Positions 54,030-63,300 are shown, counted from the first letter of the stretch. The stretch is DNA of 64,000 nt from Bacilli bacterium (GCA_900767825.1 CAAGAN010000035.1:1-64000), one strand, 5' to 3'. Made by a program: numbers and translations. Notes: generated by a model not told the origin, from the letters alone.

Positions 54030-54344
54030 TCAGATTTTCTCTAAGACAACATCATGTTGATGGATTGTGAAACAAGATGCATCCTTTGCAATAGAAGGCA
54101 AGAAATCAATTATCTTTAATTTGGCTTTTGCTTTTCTGATTAATCCCAATCCTCTATTATCTTTAAGTACTAATTCGTTGGCCTCATAAAGAAGTTCGAT
54201 GATTTCCAAAGAATTATTAATTAATGGGCTAAGAAGTGAGTAGTGATATTTATCTGGTGATTTGCCACTTATTAGCAAGATATAAGCAAATAAATCCTAG
54301 GCTTTAATGAAGACTAATAATTCGTTTTCTTTTGCCTGCTTCAT
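54030..54344 (-). pseudogene. avd: Avd-like accessory gene of a diversity-generating retroelement, nonsense-mutated
   Basis: An ATG at 54344 starts a frame of 104 codons that reads MKQAKENELLVFIKA, a TAG at codon 16 (54297-54299), then DLFAYILLISGKSPDKYHYS and on to 54030. The remainder is helical (LSPLINNSLEIIELLYEANE, GLIRKAKAKLKIIDFLPSIA), matching the four-helix-bundle Avd proteins that sit beside DGR target genes and bind the reverse transcriptase. Known Avd is about 115-128 residues. The amber codon, or a rescue from TTG at 54278, would leave a truncated product. No reverse transcriptase follows. Confidence 0.5.
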
Positions 54345-54369
54345 TTAGCTTTTGTTTCATATTTGTCTT

Positions 54370-54403
54370 CACCGCCTCCTACGAATATTGATTGGAGGCG
54401 GTG
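54370..54403 (-). other. GC-rich hairpin just after the variable region (DGR-type)
   Basis: CACCGCCTCC (54370-54379) and GGAGGCGGTG (54394-54403) form a perfect 10-bp stem with a 14-nt loop, 28 bp beyond the stop codon of the target gene. It lacks a T-run, so it is not an ordinary terminator. In characterised DGRs a GC-rich hairpin or cruciform directly downstream of the variable repeat is needed for efficient retrohoming. Confidence 0.55.
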
Positions 54404-54431
54404 ATTGATTTTTGGATTATCGCTTTGTGAA

Positions 54432-57159
54432 CTACGCAATCTTGACTGAAAGGGCGGGGCGTACGCTAAACTCCCTGTTGCTGACGTAGCCGTCACCGAG
54501 GAGACCATCGTACCTAACAGCCCACGCCCTGTAGGAGTAGTCACTATAAGGAGAACGGGTCCAATAGGTGCCATTATATAAATGTGGCGAATCGGTCTCA
54601 TAGTAGCCACCCCTTGCCCTTGTCCAATCGGTTGTTTTGCAATATCTAGTATTGGAGCTGTTAGTTGATGTTGAGAAACCATAAGAATTATTAATATAGT
54701 CTTTATAACTTGGTAGGAAGACTTTATCTTTCGTATTGGCACAAGCATAAGGGTTGTTAGTGCGATCCGTGGTAGAAGCCACATTATCAACAGTTGTGGT
54801 TTGGATGTGACTATTGCCTAATGCGAATGCTGAATTATAGAAGTCTTCGTTCAACCATGCTCTTATTTCTGAATATTGGTAATTATTAGCATAATGACCA
54901 TCCTTTGTTCCATCGTAATATTCATTATATCTATGAGCATCCAAAAGAATAGATGAGACAATATAATATTCGCCGTTATTGCTACTTAAAATATTCCAAA
55001 CGATGGGCTCGCATTTGAACCAGTAAGTTGTGTCTCTTGAAATTGTTACTCCATTATCAAATTTATTACTTGAATAGCATGGCGTCGCACTTACTTTGGC
55101 GTAGTAATCCTTATTATATAAATACCAGCCATTTGATTCTGGCATTGTCAATTCATTAAGAGTAGAAATTAAGGAAGAATCACTGACGTTCTTCTGCGGA
55201 TATAGGCCATAAGTGATTGTCTTACCATCACTAGAAACAAGTGGTTTTTTTGCATATTTTGCAATTTCTTCTTCTTCTTTTGTAAAGAAGTGAGCGACTA
55301 ACAAATAATCATTAGCAGGCATAGTAAATGTATAGTTAGTTTTTCCGCTAACCTTTTTAGATTCGTGATACCAGCCTTTAAGGGCATAACCTTCAGCAGG
55401 TGTAGCTGATACAGTAATTTCCGTTCCCGGCTTATATCTATTTGAAACATCGTTAACAGTTCCCTTTGAGTCATCCTCACTAGAAACGGAAAATGTACAC
55501 CCACCAGTAGTAAACGACGCATATAATGAGACATCATTCTCAGGCATTGTGAAAGTATAGTTCGGATTATTAGAAACTTCATTCAGGTCATCGTCATACC
55601 AATAGTCGAGTACATAGCCATCATTAGCCTTTGCCGTTATCGTGACTTCAAGCCCCTCGCCCCATTCGATAGGTGAAACAATGCTGCCTTTGGCCGTGTC
55701 CTCAGTTGAAACATTTAACTTATAGTTCTTTACGAACTTAGCTGAATAGGCAAGTGATTTGTCTGGCATGATGAACGAATAGCTTAAATCCTGCGATAGC
55801 AAGTTTTCTCCATCGTACCAGCCAAAGAATGAATAACGATCATTAGGAGTCGCAACAAGGGAAACGTTTTGCCCATAAGTGTACGAGCCATCTCCAATTA
55901 TTGAACCCATGGAAGTATCATTTATATTAATTGAAACAAAATATGGCGTCCATTCAAATCTTGCTGTATATATGATGTCTTTATATGGCATCTTGAATGA
56001 ATAAGATTTTAAGGAAGAAACAAGCGTTCCGTCATTACCATACCATCCAAGGAAGGAGACGCCTGTGTTTGGAGTAGCAGTTATCGTGACATTGCTTCCA
56101 TAAAGGAAAGCTCCTTCACCGCTGATGGAACCAAGTGATTCGTTTTCATTATCTAGGCTCAAAACATATTTATTTGTGTTAAACCTGGCCATATAGGTTA
56201 CGTTACTATAAGGCATTGCAAAGGCATATGGATTTTCTTTGCTAACTAATGCAGAACCACTATACCACCCGTCGAATGAATATCCTTTGTTTGGAGCTGC
56301 ATTAATTGTCACGTTATCAAGATAGTTGTATTTCCCAGACGATTCAGAAACAGTACCCTTCACAGTAGATTCACTTTCAACAACAAGGTTATAGGATTTG
56401 TAAGTGAACTTCGCCACATAAGACAAATCGTCGTTGCCAATTGTAAATGTATATGATGAATCTGAAGATATTAAATTATCGTTATCATACCATCCAAGGA
56501 ATCTATATCCTTTGTTTGGGGTTGCGGTTAAGGTTACGATAGAGCCTGGCTTCTTAACTCCACCGCCTTCTATCGTTCCCATATCCACGTTTTCATTAAT
56601 GAGATTAACAGTTGGATTGCTATTTAGACACGATAGAGAAACTCGAATAGAAGGAATATTTAGATTTTTGTCACTGGTATTAAGAACCTTGAAATAGTTT
56701 GGTTGGTAACCATCAAAATCAAATGTCTCGATACCACCTTTTTTCGATATAAAGCTCTTAGATTGATTAAAACTCATATCACCGGAGTAGAAAACTGAGT
56801 AAGAGGCGTCATTGGTATTGAATGACAAAGTTATTGATTGTATTCCGTGTATTGGGTCGGTATTGTAAAAATACCCACCATTAGCCAATACATGCCAAGT
56901 GCTTTTTGTGCCCATTAACTGGTAATATGTGAAACCAATGTCGTTGCCTAAATCAGTCTTTACAGTTGCATCACCATCATAAGGTGTAATGCCTATATGT
57001 TCGTGGAACTTGTTTCTTCCGGAATCAAAGGTTATCCCATATGACTTAATATTGGCGTTTGTCCTAGACAATGGATTTGGATTAGTACTTGTCAAAACAA
57101 GTGTGGCCATAGCAATGATGCTTGATGCTAATGATGAATATAAAAAAAATCTTTCTCAT
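54432..57159 (-). CDS. Repeat-rich surface protein with DUF6273/C-lectin-like variable domain
   Basis: Probable DGR target. The start with a proper AGGAGA site is ATG 57159, but a T8 run (57142-57149) throws it out of frame; with T7 the product begins MRKIFLYSSLASSIIAMATL, a good signal peptide. The in-frame ATG is 57110 (892 residues). An N-terminal beta domain (about 1-165) is followed by six InlB-type repeats (about 170-600; GWY and MP...ARF landmarks). A DUF6273-type domain comes last (ITYGLYPQ, SEIRAWLNEDFYNSAF, KDKVFLPSYKDY, YWTRSPYSDYSYRAWAVRYD, FSVRPALSVKIA). The last 130 bp are much GC-richer than the rest, as expected for a variable region. Confidence 0.75.
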
Positions 57160-57179
57160 GATTTCGTCTCCTAGATTCT

Positions 57180-58013
57180 TTACTTTAAACTGTCAATGTT
57201 ACATTTAGAAATTTTCACGCCAATTGCAGGATTTTTGCACCCAAGTTCAATTTGCGTAGGAAGGCATTTGACAAAAGTGCTTTGCTGACCGTTCCTACCA
57301 ATCATCAAATATCTAAATTCATTTTCGTGTTGGAATCTTATATTTTTAGAAAAACATTCCCTAGTTAGTTCATATAAATTTCCAATTCTGCCTGCTTTTT
57401 TAGCACTGATGCTTATTGGTTTGGAACGATAAGAAATATTTTTGTATCCCGCAAAAATAATGCCAGATGAAACACCTGTTTTACTAATAAATCTCGATAA
57501 GTTTTGAGTAATATCTTCGGACTTATATGTCAAGCACATTCCTTTATGGCCACCACCATAATAAGACCACATAAGCAGGTCATCTTTTTTTGTGCAAAGC
57601 GATAATATGTATGGATAGAACTCTTGATTGCTATTTTTAAAATAACAATCTCCTTCGAGAGGATCATTCAAGTCACAAATGTCAGTAAACTTTAAATCTA
57701 GTTTGTCCATCTCGCATTTATCTCTGTACTTATACAAGGTCAATTCCTTTGAAAACAAAATATCACTAAATTGTTCCTTTACGAATCTTTTAAATTCAGG
57801 CAGTTTTGAATTATCAAGTACAAAAAGTAAATTAGTTGCATCGAAATCAACTTTAATTTCGTCTTTAATTTTATTAAAAGAATTCAAAGGAATAATAGGT
57901 TTTTTGTGACGCTTTTCATCGAAAAAGTAAAATAACAAATAGAAAAAATAATCAATATATTGAGAGTCAACAATCAGCAAATTTTCATAATTATCTAATT
58001 TTTCATTGTGCAT
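57180..58013 (-). CDS. DUF2971-family protein
   Basis: Cytoplasmic protein of 277 residues. LTLYKYRDKC, LKFTDICDLNDPLEGDCYF, LSLCTKKDDLLMWSYYGGGHKGMCLTY and the late ENEFRYLMIGR are the hallmarks of DUF2971, a family of unknown biochemical function scattered in accessory regions. The stop is only 20 bp before the start of the DGR-like target gene, so both share a promoter. AGAGGC precedes the ATG. Its promoter contains a G10 tract. Confidence 0.75.
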   Translation of the reverse strand: MHNEKLDNYENLLIVDSQYIDYFFYLLFYFFDEKRHKKPIIPLNSFNKIKDEIKVDFDATNLLFVLDNSKLPEFKRFVKEQFSDILFSKELTLYKYRDKCEMDKLDLKFTDICDLNDPLEGDCYFKNSNQEFYPYILSLCTKKDDLLMWSYYGGGHKGMCLTYKSEDITQNLSRFISKTGVSSGIIFAGYKNISYRSKPISISAKKAGRIGNLYELTRECFSKNIRFQHENEFRYLMIGRNGQQSTFVKCLPTQIELGCKNPAIGVKISKCNIDSLK

Positions 58014-58038
58014 AAAAATGCCTCTAATTGATATAGAA

Positions 58039-58065
58039 ATTTTACCCCCCCCCCGGAAAAATCAA
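58039..58065 (-). promoter_or_regulatory. Promoter with a G10 tract as -35/-10 spacer (phase-variable candidate)
   Basis: On the minus strand TTGATT (58065-58060) and TAAAAT (58044-58039) are separated by 15 bp made of TTTCC plus ten G (plus-strand C10, 58045-58054). Two more G would give the ideal 17-bp spacer. A ten-base G run is extraordinary in this AT-rich sequence and is exactly where length changes alter promoter strength. Confidence 0.55.
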
Positions 58066-58234
58066 GGTTTTATCAATTTGGGTAATCTAAAAACAATGTA
58101 CTTTGAAAGTAGACAAAATTATTTATTACAAGCAGACGTATTGTAATTTAGCAAAAATTCTTGAAGTGGCGTTCAAAAGTAATAAATGCAGTGAATGTTT
58201 AGTTTACTAAATAGATTTTAAACTAACTAGCCCC

Positions 58235-59566
58235 TTACCTATTTAGATATTTAGCAAGTTCAAATTCACTTACTGTTGTATGGTATTCCTTCCATTCCTT
58301 TTCTTTCGCATCGATATATTTATGGAATAGATGGTCCCCCATTACTTCTTGCATCAATATGCTCTTCTTAAATGCCTTGACTGCAGAATGAAGAGTTTCA
58401 GGGAGGTGTTCTATCCCTTTTTGTTCGATTTGGTCTTCACTCAATGCGAACAAGTTATCCTTAACTGGAGGGATAATATCTTCTTCTTTGATACTAGATA
58501 TACCTTCTAATCCCGCTGCTAAAATACCCGCTAAGGCGAGATAAGGATTCGCACAGGGATCGACATTTCTAAGTTCCGTCCTAGTCGCATTGCCTCTAAT
58601 CGCAGGAATCCTAATAAGAGAGCTTCTATTCGCATCGCTCCAGCAGGCATATATAGGGGCTTCATATCCACTTACTAACCTTTTATATGAATTTACTATC
58701 GGATTAGTTAATAATGCTAATTCTCTAGCATGCAATAAGATTCCGCTAATCCACTTCTTGCATAGCAAGGATAATTCCATATCAGCATCCTTATCATAAA
58801 ATAAGTCACCTTTAGCTGAATCAAATAATGAACAATTGGTATGCATCCCATTCCCAGCTTGCTTATTTAGGGGCTTCGGCATGAAAGAAGCTAGATAGCC
58901 ATGCTTTCTAGCAATTACTTTTACTACTTGCTTGAATATCTGCACCTTATCGCAGGCAGTCAATACATCATTGTATTTGAATGTAATCTCATTTTGCCCT
59001 GGACCAACTTCATGATGGGATGTCTGCACCTCAAACCCCATCCTTTCTAGAGTAAGAGCGATTTCCCTACGTATATCTTCCCCTCCATCAAATGGGGATA
59101 AATCAAAATATGATGCATTGTCAGAAACTTTAGTAGATATATTCTCGTTATCTAATTTAAACAAATAGAATTCAGGTTCAAATCCGACATACATCTTCTC
59201 GATACCCATATCGTTCATCACCTTTATTTGCCTTCTTAATATATATCTAGGATCTCCAACGAATGGCTTTCCTTTAGGGGTATAGACATCACATATCATC
59301 ATAGCCACTCCCCCATAGCTATCATTTTCAAATGGAAGGGTGGTAAATGTATCAATATCAGGATATAGATACATATCAGCTTCTTTAATTCTTACAAATC
59401 CTTCAATCGAGGATCCATCAAACATGATTTTATTATTCAAGGCATCATCTAATTTTGATATAGGTATCTCTACTGCTTTTATATCTCCAAGCATATCGGT
59501 AAACTGCAATCTTAAATAAGAGATATTATTTTCTTCTATTATCTTTTCTATTTGTTTACGGTCCAT
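58235..59566 (-). CDS. glnA: Glutamine synthetase, type I
   Basis: Enzyme of 443 residues making glutamine from glutamate, ammonia and ATP. FDGSSIEGF, GFEPEFYLF, HHEVGPGQNEI, NGMHTNCSLF and the AGLEGI region are the canonical GlnA signatures, and the length fits the short Firmicutes (I-alpha) form that is feedback-inhibited rather than adenylylated. Monocistronic, between the DGR-like locus and the HEPN region. Core gene amid accessory DNA. Confidence 0.96.
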   Translation of the reverse strand: MDRKQIEKIIEENNISYLRLQFTDMLGDIKAVEIPISKLDDALNNKIMFDGSSIEGFVRIKEADMYLYPDIDTFTTLPFENDSYGGVAMMICDVYTPKGKPFVGDPRYILRRQIKVMNDMGIEKMYVGFEPEFYLFKLDNENISTKVSDNASYFDLSPFDGGEDIRREIALTLERMGFEVQTSHHEVGPGQNEITFKYNDVLTACDKVQIFKQVVKVIARKHGYLASFMPKPLNKQAGNGMHTNCSLFDSAKGDLFYDKDADMELSLLCKKWISGILLHARELALLTNPIVNSYKRLVSGYEAPIYACWSDANRSSLIRIPAIRGNATRTELRNVDPCANPYLALAGILAAGLEGISSIKEEDIIPPVKDNLFALSEDQIEQKGIEHLPETLHSAVKAFKKSILMQEVMGDHLFHKYIDAKEKEWKEYHTTVSEFELAKYLNR

Positions 59567-59772
59567 AATGGTTACCTCGATAAATTCATGAGAATAATCC
59601 TATAACAAGATAAGTTTATGTAAATATTTTTCTTATTGAATTTAACTAGTCCCAAATAGATAGGATTAGAAGGAATGAAATGGTACTAGAAAATAAGGAT
59701 TAATCTAAATATAGATAAAGAAAGTGGGAGTAAGTTCCCGTGATTAAATCAAGATAATTAAAAATTAAAAGA

Positions 59773-60366
59773 TTATTTTTTGCTATGCAGTCGCTTATTC
59801 AATCTTGCTATCTCTAACTTTGTTTTCCCTTTTATTTTGGATACACATTTATCTAATGTACGGAATAATTTAAATCCCGAATCAACAAAAGCATCCAAAG
59901 AATTAAACACATCTTTTCTGCCATTTAATAATACATGTATTATGTCATTTCTTTTGATTCGCCAAGCGTCTACATCGGCAAAAAAAGAATCCGTAAGAAC
60001 GCCCTGAAGGTTATTTCTTCTAATAACATTCGTTGCCGCTTGCAAATATAAGGATTTAAAATGAATGGATTCGGTCGATTTTTCTACAAGTGCTTTAACC
60101 ATATTGATTTTGTTGCATAACTTATCTAGTGAGCATCTATTGATTGGCACATCTAGCTCATTTAAATCTAACTTCCTATTTCTTTTGAACTCGACAATTC
60201 CATTGTTTTTAGTTGCGAATTCTATCTTAACAAAGAAATCAGTAAAATGGTCTTCTAGTAATGAATAAACCAGTAAAATACATTCAAAATAAAATCCATT
60301 TTTATAAGCAGCGTTATATCTTTTGATTGTTTCTCTATACATTTCGCCTTTTACTAAATTAGCCAT
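59773..60366 (-). CDS. HEPN-like protein
   Basis: All-helical protein of 197 residues. WRIKRNDIIHVLLNGR contains R139-N-D-I-I-H144, an R-x4-H motif typical of HEPN ribonuclease toxins. Early residues (YNAAYKNGFYFECILLVYSLLEDHFTDFF) also fit the HEPN helical bundle. The start overlaps the end of a broken upstream gene by 13 bp, a toxin-antitoxin-like arrangement. Family call is moderate. Confidence 0.5.
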   Translation of the reverse strand: MANLVKGEMYRETIKRYNAAYKNGFYFECILLVYSLLEDHFTDFFVKIEFATKNNGIVEFKRNRKLDLNELDVPINRCSLDKLCNKINMVKALVEKSTESIHFKSLYLQAATNVIRRNNLQGVLTDSFFADVDAWRIKRNDIIHVLLNGRKDVFNSLDAFVDSGFKLFRTLDKCVSKIKGKTKLEIARLNKRLHSKK

Positions 60367-60656
60367 GAATTAATCCTAATACAAGTAATGTCTATTGGAT
60401 TCAAATAGTGATCTGCCTTTTTTAAGCTAAGATTCAGATTATTATTCTGTTTAATAAAATCCTTTCCAGCCTGACCGCCAATTTGTAAAACAAACTGTTC
60501 CCATACTATTTGAAATATTGAATTAACAAGTTTATCCGGGTTTCCAATCTCTTTAACTTCTATTTTAACGTTTTCGAGTTCTTCTAATTGTTATTCTATT
60601 TGTCTTTCAACCTCTATGTCTTTTGTTCCAAAACTAATAACTGCATTTTTATCCAT
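60354..60656 (-). pseudogene. Small gene upstream of the HEPN-like gene, interrupted by a stop
   Basis: ATG 60656 opens a 100-codon frame that reads MDKNAVISFGTKDIEVERQI, a TAA at codon 22 (60591-60593), then QLEELENVKIEVKEIGNPDK and on to INSWLI before TAG at 60354. The frame on both sides is clearly coding-like, so one point mutation (for example CAA to TAA) explains it. By position it could be the antitoxin or partner of the HEPN-like gene, now inactive. Confidence 0.5.
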
Positions 60657-60769
60657 TGCTAAAGATAAACACCGCTCTTACGTTAAACCACAATGCTTTC
60701 GCTATTTCTTATTAATATTAAACCCAAGTTTAATTCATTTCCAAGTTTGATTTTATATTAAGAAGTATT

Positions 60770-62167
60770 CTATTTCAAAACTTTCCAGTAACCATTTTTG
60801 TTTTCGCCAACTCTAATTATGTAGTCATTTTCTCTTAGGTATCTTACGTTATTATCAACTGCGGTATTACTTATACCTAATAATACAACAAGTTCAGCCT
60901 TAGTAATATTTGGATTATGTCTCATTTCTAAAATAATTCTTTCTCTTGTTAAGTTTAATCCATGCTTTCTAGTTATAGAATTATCACCAATTTTATTGCC
61001 AACTTTATCACCAACTTTTCTATTATAATTAAATGGAATAGTAACTACTATTGAATTGTCTCTAAATTCAAAAGCATTTCTAGAATAGTTTTCAACAATT
61101 TTTGGAACTCCTCTTCCAGGTTTATCGCTTATTCTTAACTGAGCAAAGATTTCTGATAATTTTTCATTTACAGGAACCGATTCTCCTAAATAAAACCCTT
61201 CTAATGTTTGAGAAGGCGCTAACGTACCTCTAGAAAGAATTTCAATTCTATTAGAGTATACTGTTATCATGGGCTCATTTCCATCAACCCATTTATTGTG
61301 AAGGACCGCATTAACTATAGCTTCATTGAATGATTTTATGTCAAACAGCGGCGCTTCTTTTCTTTCTTCTTTTCTATTTGTTTCATCAGATTGAACTATG
61401 TCGATAACATCTCCATAATCTAGAAGATTTTTTAGCGAATACAAAAGACAATCAAATCCAAATTCCTTAATAGCGTAAAGATTTGATCCTTTTGTTTCTC
61501 CTTCAAATATTGACAACCTTAATGGCAGCTGGGAGTTATCAGAAAGAAGCTGTGCCATTATATTGTATTTTCCATCAGGAGTTAATAAATGAAGATTTTT
61601 TTTAAATGTTTCTTGCTTGATACTTATTCCTTTGCTTCCATAGTACATGAACAATTTTTCAAATGTTAAATCTTGATATAGCGATTCAGTATTAACTATT
61701 GTTGGATAACCATTTTCAAGTACTTTAAACAGTTCTTTTTCTTTTTTGGGGTTATTTTCCATTGAATCTTTTGATGACCCAATCCGAATATATCTAACTT
61801 TATTAAATGATGTTGGAATTTCTTTTGCTGCTTCAATGGCTAAAACAACAACTCTTTTTCCATTTATAACATCTTCACCGAACTCAAATTCGATTCGTGG
61901 AGAGAGATTTCTATTTAGATAGTTTTGATATGGCTCATGTCTATAGTCTTGGTAATAATCAAAATCAGTTCCCACTATTTCGTGAGTCTCATCATTTATC
62001 CCCCATACAAAATATCCATAGTCCTTTCCTAAAAGAGCGGCCGCATTAGAAAGAGCGGAAACATATTCTCCAAGAGCGACAGGTTGAAACCAATTTTCTT
62101 TAAACTCAAACCACTCTCTTTCTTTAGAAAATTGCAATAGTTCATTAATTATTTCTTTAATTTTCAT
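60770..62167 (-). CDS. AlbA_2/HATPase regulator (COG2865-type)
   Basis: The start ATG 62167 lies just after a good promoter; the longer frame to 62266 would begin upstream of it. The 465-residue protein has an N-terminal AlbA_2 (Schlafen-type) domain (FSKEREWFEFKENW, SALSNAAALLGKDYGYFVWGI), a GHKL-like C-terminal ATPase fold (FNEAIVNAVLHNKW, ISDKPGRGVPKIV) and a winged helix (ILEMRHNPNITKAELVVLLG). Such proteins act as regulators in mobile and defence-type contexts. An ACCAACTTTT inverted repeat overlaps its promoter, suggesting autorepression. Confidence 0.8.
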   Translation of the reverse strand: MKIKEIINELLQFSKEREWFEFKENWFQPVALGEYVSALSNAAALLGKDYGYFVWGINDETHEIVGTDFDYYQDYRHEPYQNYLNRNLSPRIEFEFGEDVINGKRVVVLAIEAAKEIPTSFNKVRYIRIGSSKDSMENNPKKEKELFKVLENGYPTIVNTESLYQDLTFEKLFMYYGSKGISIKQETFKKNLHLLTPDGKYNIMAQLLSDNSQLPLRLSIFEGETKGSNLYAIKEFGFDCLLYSLKNLLDYGDVIDIVQSDETNRKEERKEAPLFDIKSFNEAIVNAVLHNKWVDGNEPMITVYSNRIEILSRGTLAPSQTLEGFYLGESVPVNEKLSEIFAQLRISDKPGRGVPKIVENYSRNAFEFRDNSIVVTIPFNYNRKVGDKVGNKIGDNSITRKHGLNLTRERIILEMRHNPNITKAELVVLLGISNTAVDNNVRYLRENDYIIRVGENKNGYWKVLK

Positions 62168-62173
62168 TTTATC

Positions 62174-62223
62174 ACCAACTTTTATTACCAAGTTTATTAT
62201 ATCAAAAGTTGGTAATAAATCAA
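62174..62223 (-). promoter_or_regulatory. Promoter and palindromic operator of the AlbA_2 gene
   Basis: On the minus strand TTGATT (62223-62218) and TATAAT (62201-62196) are 16 bp apart. Arms ACCAACTTTT (62174-62183) and AAAAGTTGGT (62204-62213) flank the -10 box, with a partial third arm TTACCAAGTTT at 62186-62196. Confidence 0.55.
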
Positions 62224-62344
62224 TGATAAAAAGAAGATATACATATTTTTTAGTAATCATTATCAAATAAAAGAATTTTTAATTAAAAAATGCTGATTTG
62301 CACGTAGGTGATAAATTGCATATCTTAGTGCTATAATATCCAAG

Positions 62345-62625
62345 CCATCTACCAATGACAGAAAGAGATTCGTTGGTGGACAAATAAGGCTCTGAGACTT
62401 GGCGGTTTCTCCTTGTTTGCCCACCAATGATAGAAACCGCCACACATGAACAAAAGCAACAGACCATACGGCCCAAGGACTTTGAAGTCCCAATTTTCCA
62501 AGCCCAAGGAAACAGACGAACTGTCGAATCTGATTCGGGGGAACATGTCTGAATGGGATTCGTCAAAGCACGGTCGGAAGAGCGATGATAAAGGCAATAT
62601 AATTTTTAACAATTGGGAGCGCTGA
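62345..62625 (+). other. GC-rich leader of the IS relic with interleaved inverted repeats
   Basis: Two inverted repeats interlock: TTGGTGGACAAATAAGG (62373-62389) with CCTTGTTTGCCCACCAA (62411-62427), and GGCGGTTTCT (62401-62410) with AGAAACCGCC (62432-62441). The arrangement A-B-A'-B' permits either of two hairpins or a pseudoknot. A direct echo ACCAATGACAGAAA/ACCAATGATAGAAA is also present. A 59-codon frame (62446-62625, MNKSNRPYGPRTL) follows without a ribosome site and is probably not a gene. Confidence 0.45.
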
Positions 62626-62637
62626 CATTTTTGGAGC

Positions 62638-62681
62638 TTGGTGGTTCCGGGGAAACGCTCCCCGAACGGTGGAACCGCCAA
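62638..62681 (+). other. Strong hairpin abutting the transposase start
   Basis: TTGGTGGTTCC (62638-62648) pairs with GGAACCGCCAA (62671-62681), with an inner GGGGA/TCCCC stem (62649-62653/62659-62663). It ends 2 nt before the ATG at 62684, so it would hide any ribosome site in read-through transcripts, a common brake on transposase translation. Confidence 0.5.
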
Positions 62682-62683
62682 TT

Positions 62684-62959
62684 ATGAAAATAAACCAAGA
62701 TGAGGCCCTGAAGGCCAAATTTTCGGATACGTTTGGATCGTCGAGGATGTTGGTCTCGACCATTTCCGAGTGGTATGAAGCAAAGCATCGCAAGCCATCA
62801 AGCGAGGAGGTAGAGTTCATAAACTCCATACCAATAGAATCCTGCCCATACTGTGAATCGAGCTCCATAAGGAAGGATGGAAGGTCAAAGAAAACGGGAC
62901 TTGCAACCATGGAGTGCAAGGACTGTGGGAGGAAGTTGATAGAGGCTATCTATATTTGA
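62684..62959 (+). pseudogene. N-terminal fragment of an ISXO2/IS1595-family transposase
   Basis: From ATG 62684 the frame gives 91 residues: a helical N-terminus (LVSTISEWYEAKHRKPSSEE) and a zinc finger CPYCESSSIRKDGRSKKTGL...MECKDCGRK (C-x2-C...C-x2-C), as in the N-terminus of IS1595-type transposases. It stops at LIEAIYI, well short of the DDE domain, so it is a truncated relic. GC content and family match the C-terminal fragment at 2-148. Confidence 0.55.
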
Positions 62960-63063
62960 CCAAAAAGAAAATATAACATTCACCAGCTTGGGCAACATAG
63001 TCAAAAATACCCGTGGTCAAGGATGAATTTGATATTTGGATACCATTTGTTACAACAACTCTG

Positions 63064-63294
63064 TCAAATAACACTTGGGTTTTCATATTCTCGATCAGGA
63101 AAAGAGACTTGAGTATTTAAAGCATTAATCGTAACAGGAGGAATAGGCTTATTATAATTATTGATAACTATCGAATCTTCATAAACATAAATCTGCACGG
63201 TTCGCGGGTTCTCATAGTCTTTATGAACAATCGCATTCGTTATTAGCTCTTCGCATGCGGAATATGGAAAGTTGTATATCCTCCTACTTTCGAG
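63064..63294 (-). pseudogene. Truncated AlbA_2/HATPase regulator (C-terminal ATPase part)
   Basis: A frame without a start reads KLESRRIYNFPYSACEELIT, then NAIVHKDYENPRTVQIYVYE, and ends at 63064 (NPSVI). This is the N-box region of the GHKL-like ATPase in COG2865-type regulators (E-x-x-x-N-A-x-x-H-x-D-Y), the same family as the gene at 60770. A TAA lies in frame just upstream, next to the DUF3791 stop, so only a fragment remains. Confidence 0.6.
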
Positions 63295-63300
63295 TTTGTT

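Noticed and set aside
54297..60593. Stop-codon reassignment as explanation for the TAG in the avd-like gene and the TAA in the HEPN partner
   Set aside because: Both codons end many intact genes in the window at the expected positions, so the standard code applies.
62446..62625. 59-codon plus-strand frame (MNKSNRPYGPRTL) upstream of the transposase fragment
   Set aside because: No ribosome site, no recognised domain, and it lies within the structured IS leader.
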